Assembly (NCBI GenBank): GCA_030636125.1
Contig: DAOVXM010000237.1
Coordinates: 1 to 5,099, forward strand
Direction of reading: 5' to 3'
DNA: 5,099 nt
Origin: Chloroflexota bacterium
GTDB lineage: Bacteria > Chloroflexota > Anaerolineae > Anaerolineales > UBA4823
Position numbers and translations under genes: made by a program. This document shows, piece after piece, positions 4,878 through 5,099 of the stretch; positions within the stretch are counted from its first letter, which is position 1, and each line of letters opens with the position of its first letter. A model generated the notes under the pieces. It was not told the DNA's origin. It saw only the letters and a list, made by a program, of their open reading frames with translations, and did no database searches.

Positions 4878-5099
4878 TTACTGCAGTGCTTCCAAGCCCG
4901 CTTCGATCAGGGCTTTGGTGTAGGCCGGATTGTGGACGCCCAAGCTCTTGTCCTCATGGGCGATGTAGATCCAGTTCCAGAGGGCATAAGCTTCGGGCGC
5001 GGGAATAGCCGCAACCGCCGGATGGCCTTCTTCATCAAGCCAGCCCTTGGCGAGCAGCGCCTGTTCCAATTGATCTAGTCCTTCTTGGACATCGGTCTG
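4878..5099 (-). CDS. C-terminal fragment, probable multihaem c-type cytochrome (nitrite-reductase-like)
   Basis: The frame is open from the window edge to TAA at 4880-4878 and gives 73 C-terminal residues. The true start lies beyond 5099, and the internal TTG at 5069 is not a start. The visible part begins QTDVQEGLDQLEQALLAKGW and has WNWIYIAHEDKSLGVHNPAYTKALIEAGLEAL near the end. The DKS-GVHNP-Y pattern followed by a short helix is one I associate with the C-terminus of multihaem cytochromes, including ammonia-forming nitrite reductase-like proteins. No CxxCH haem site lies in this fragment, so the family call depends on that tail motif alone. It converges on the zinc-ribbon gene and has its own terminator at 4786-4828. 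Confidence 0.6.
   Translation of the reverse strand, partial: QTDVQEGLDQLEQALLAKGWLDEEGHPAVAAIPAPEAYALWNWIYIAHEDKSLGVHNPAYTKALIEAGLEALQ

Overview
The window looks like a bacterial chromosome segment of roughly balanced GC. The best taxonomic guess is Chloroflexota, perhaps Anaerolineae-like. This rests on the RibXY-type riboflavin importer (the type I recall from Chloroflexus aurantiacus) and on a zinc-ribbon membrane protein of a style I associate with that phylum. It is inference, because there is no rRNA or other marker.

Layout: positions 39-172 form a near-consensus FMN riboswitch aptamer. It is followed by a 200-nt expression platform with two tandem intrinsic terminators (262-289 and 329-361). 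A three-gene plus-strand transporter cluster comes next: permease ribX (385-1209), lipoprotein binding protein ribY (1290-2300) and a TauB/SsuB-type ATPase (2473-3240, possibly from 2458). Together they make a complete predicted riboflavin ABC importer controlled by FMN. Both gaps inside the cluster hold long inverted repeats, and the second also holds a promoter-like sequence.

After an AT-rich, structured 320-bp gap comes a plus-strand gene (3561-4508). It encodes an exported beta-rich protein with one C-terminal membrane helix and a cytosolic four-cysteine zinc ribbon, and it ends at a strong terminator. A convergent gap of about 370 bp follows. It holds a near-palindrome and a minus-strand terminator, and the window ends in the C-terminal 73 codons of a minus-strand gene that resembles a multihaem cytochrome.

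The most notable observation is in the riboswitch. The 5' strand of its closing stem plus the adjacent conserved bases (41-50) is complementary to the 5' arms of both terminators: 8 bp with the first, and 10 bp including one G-U with the second. This suggests one antiterminator strand that is captured by P1 when FMN is bound and otherwise acts on the two terminators in turn.
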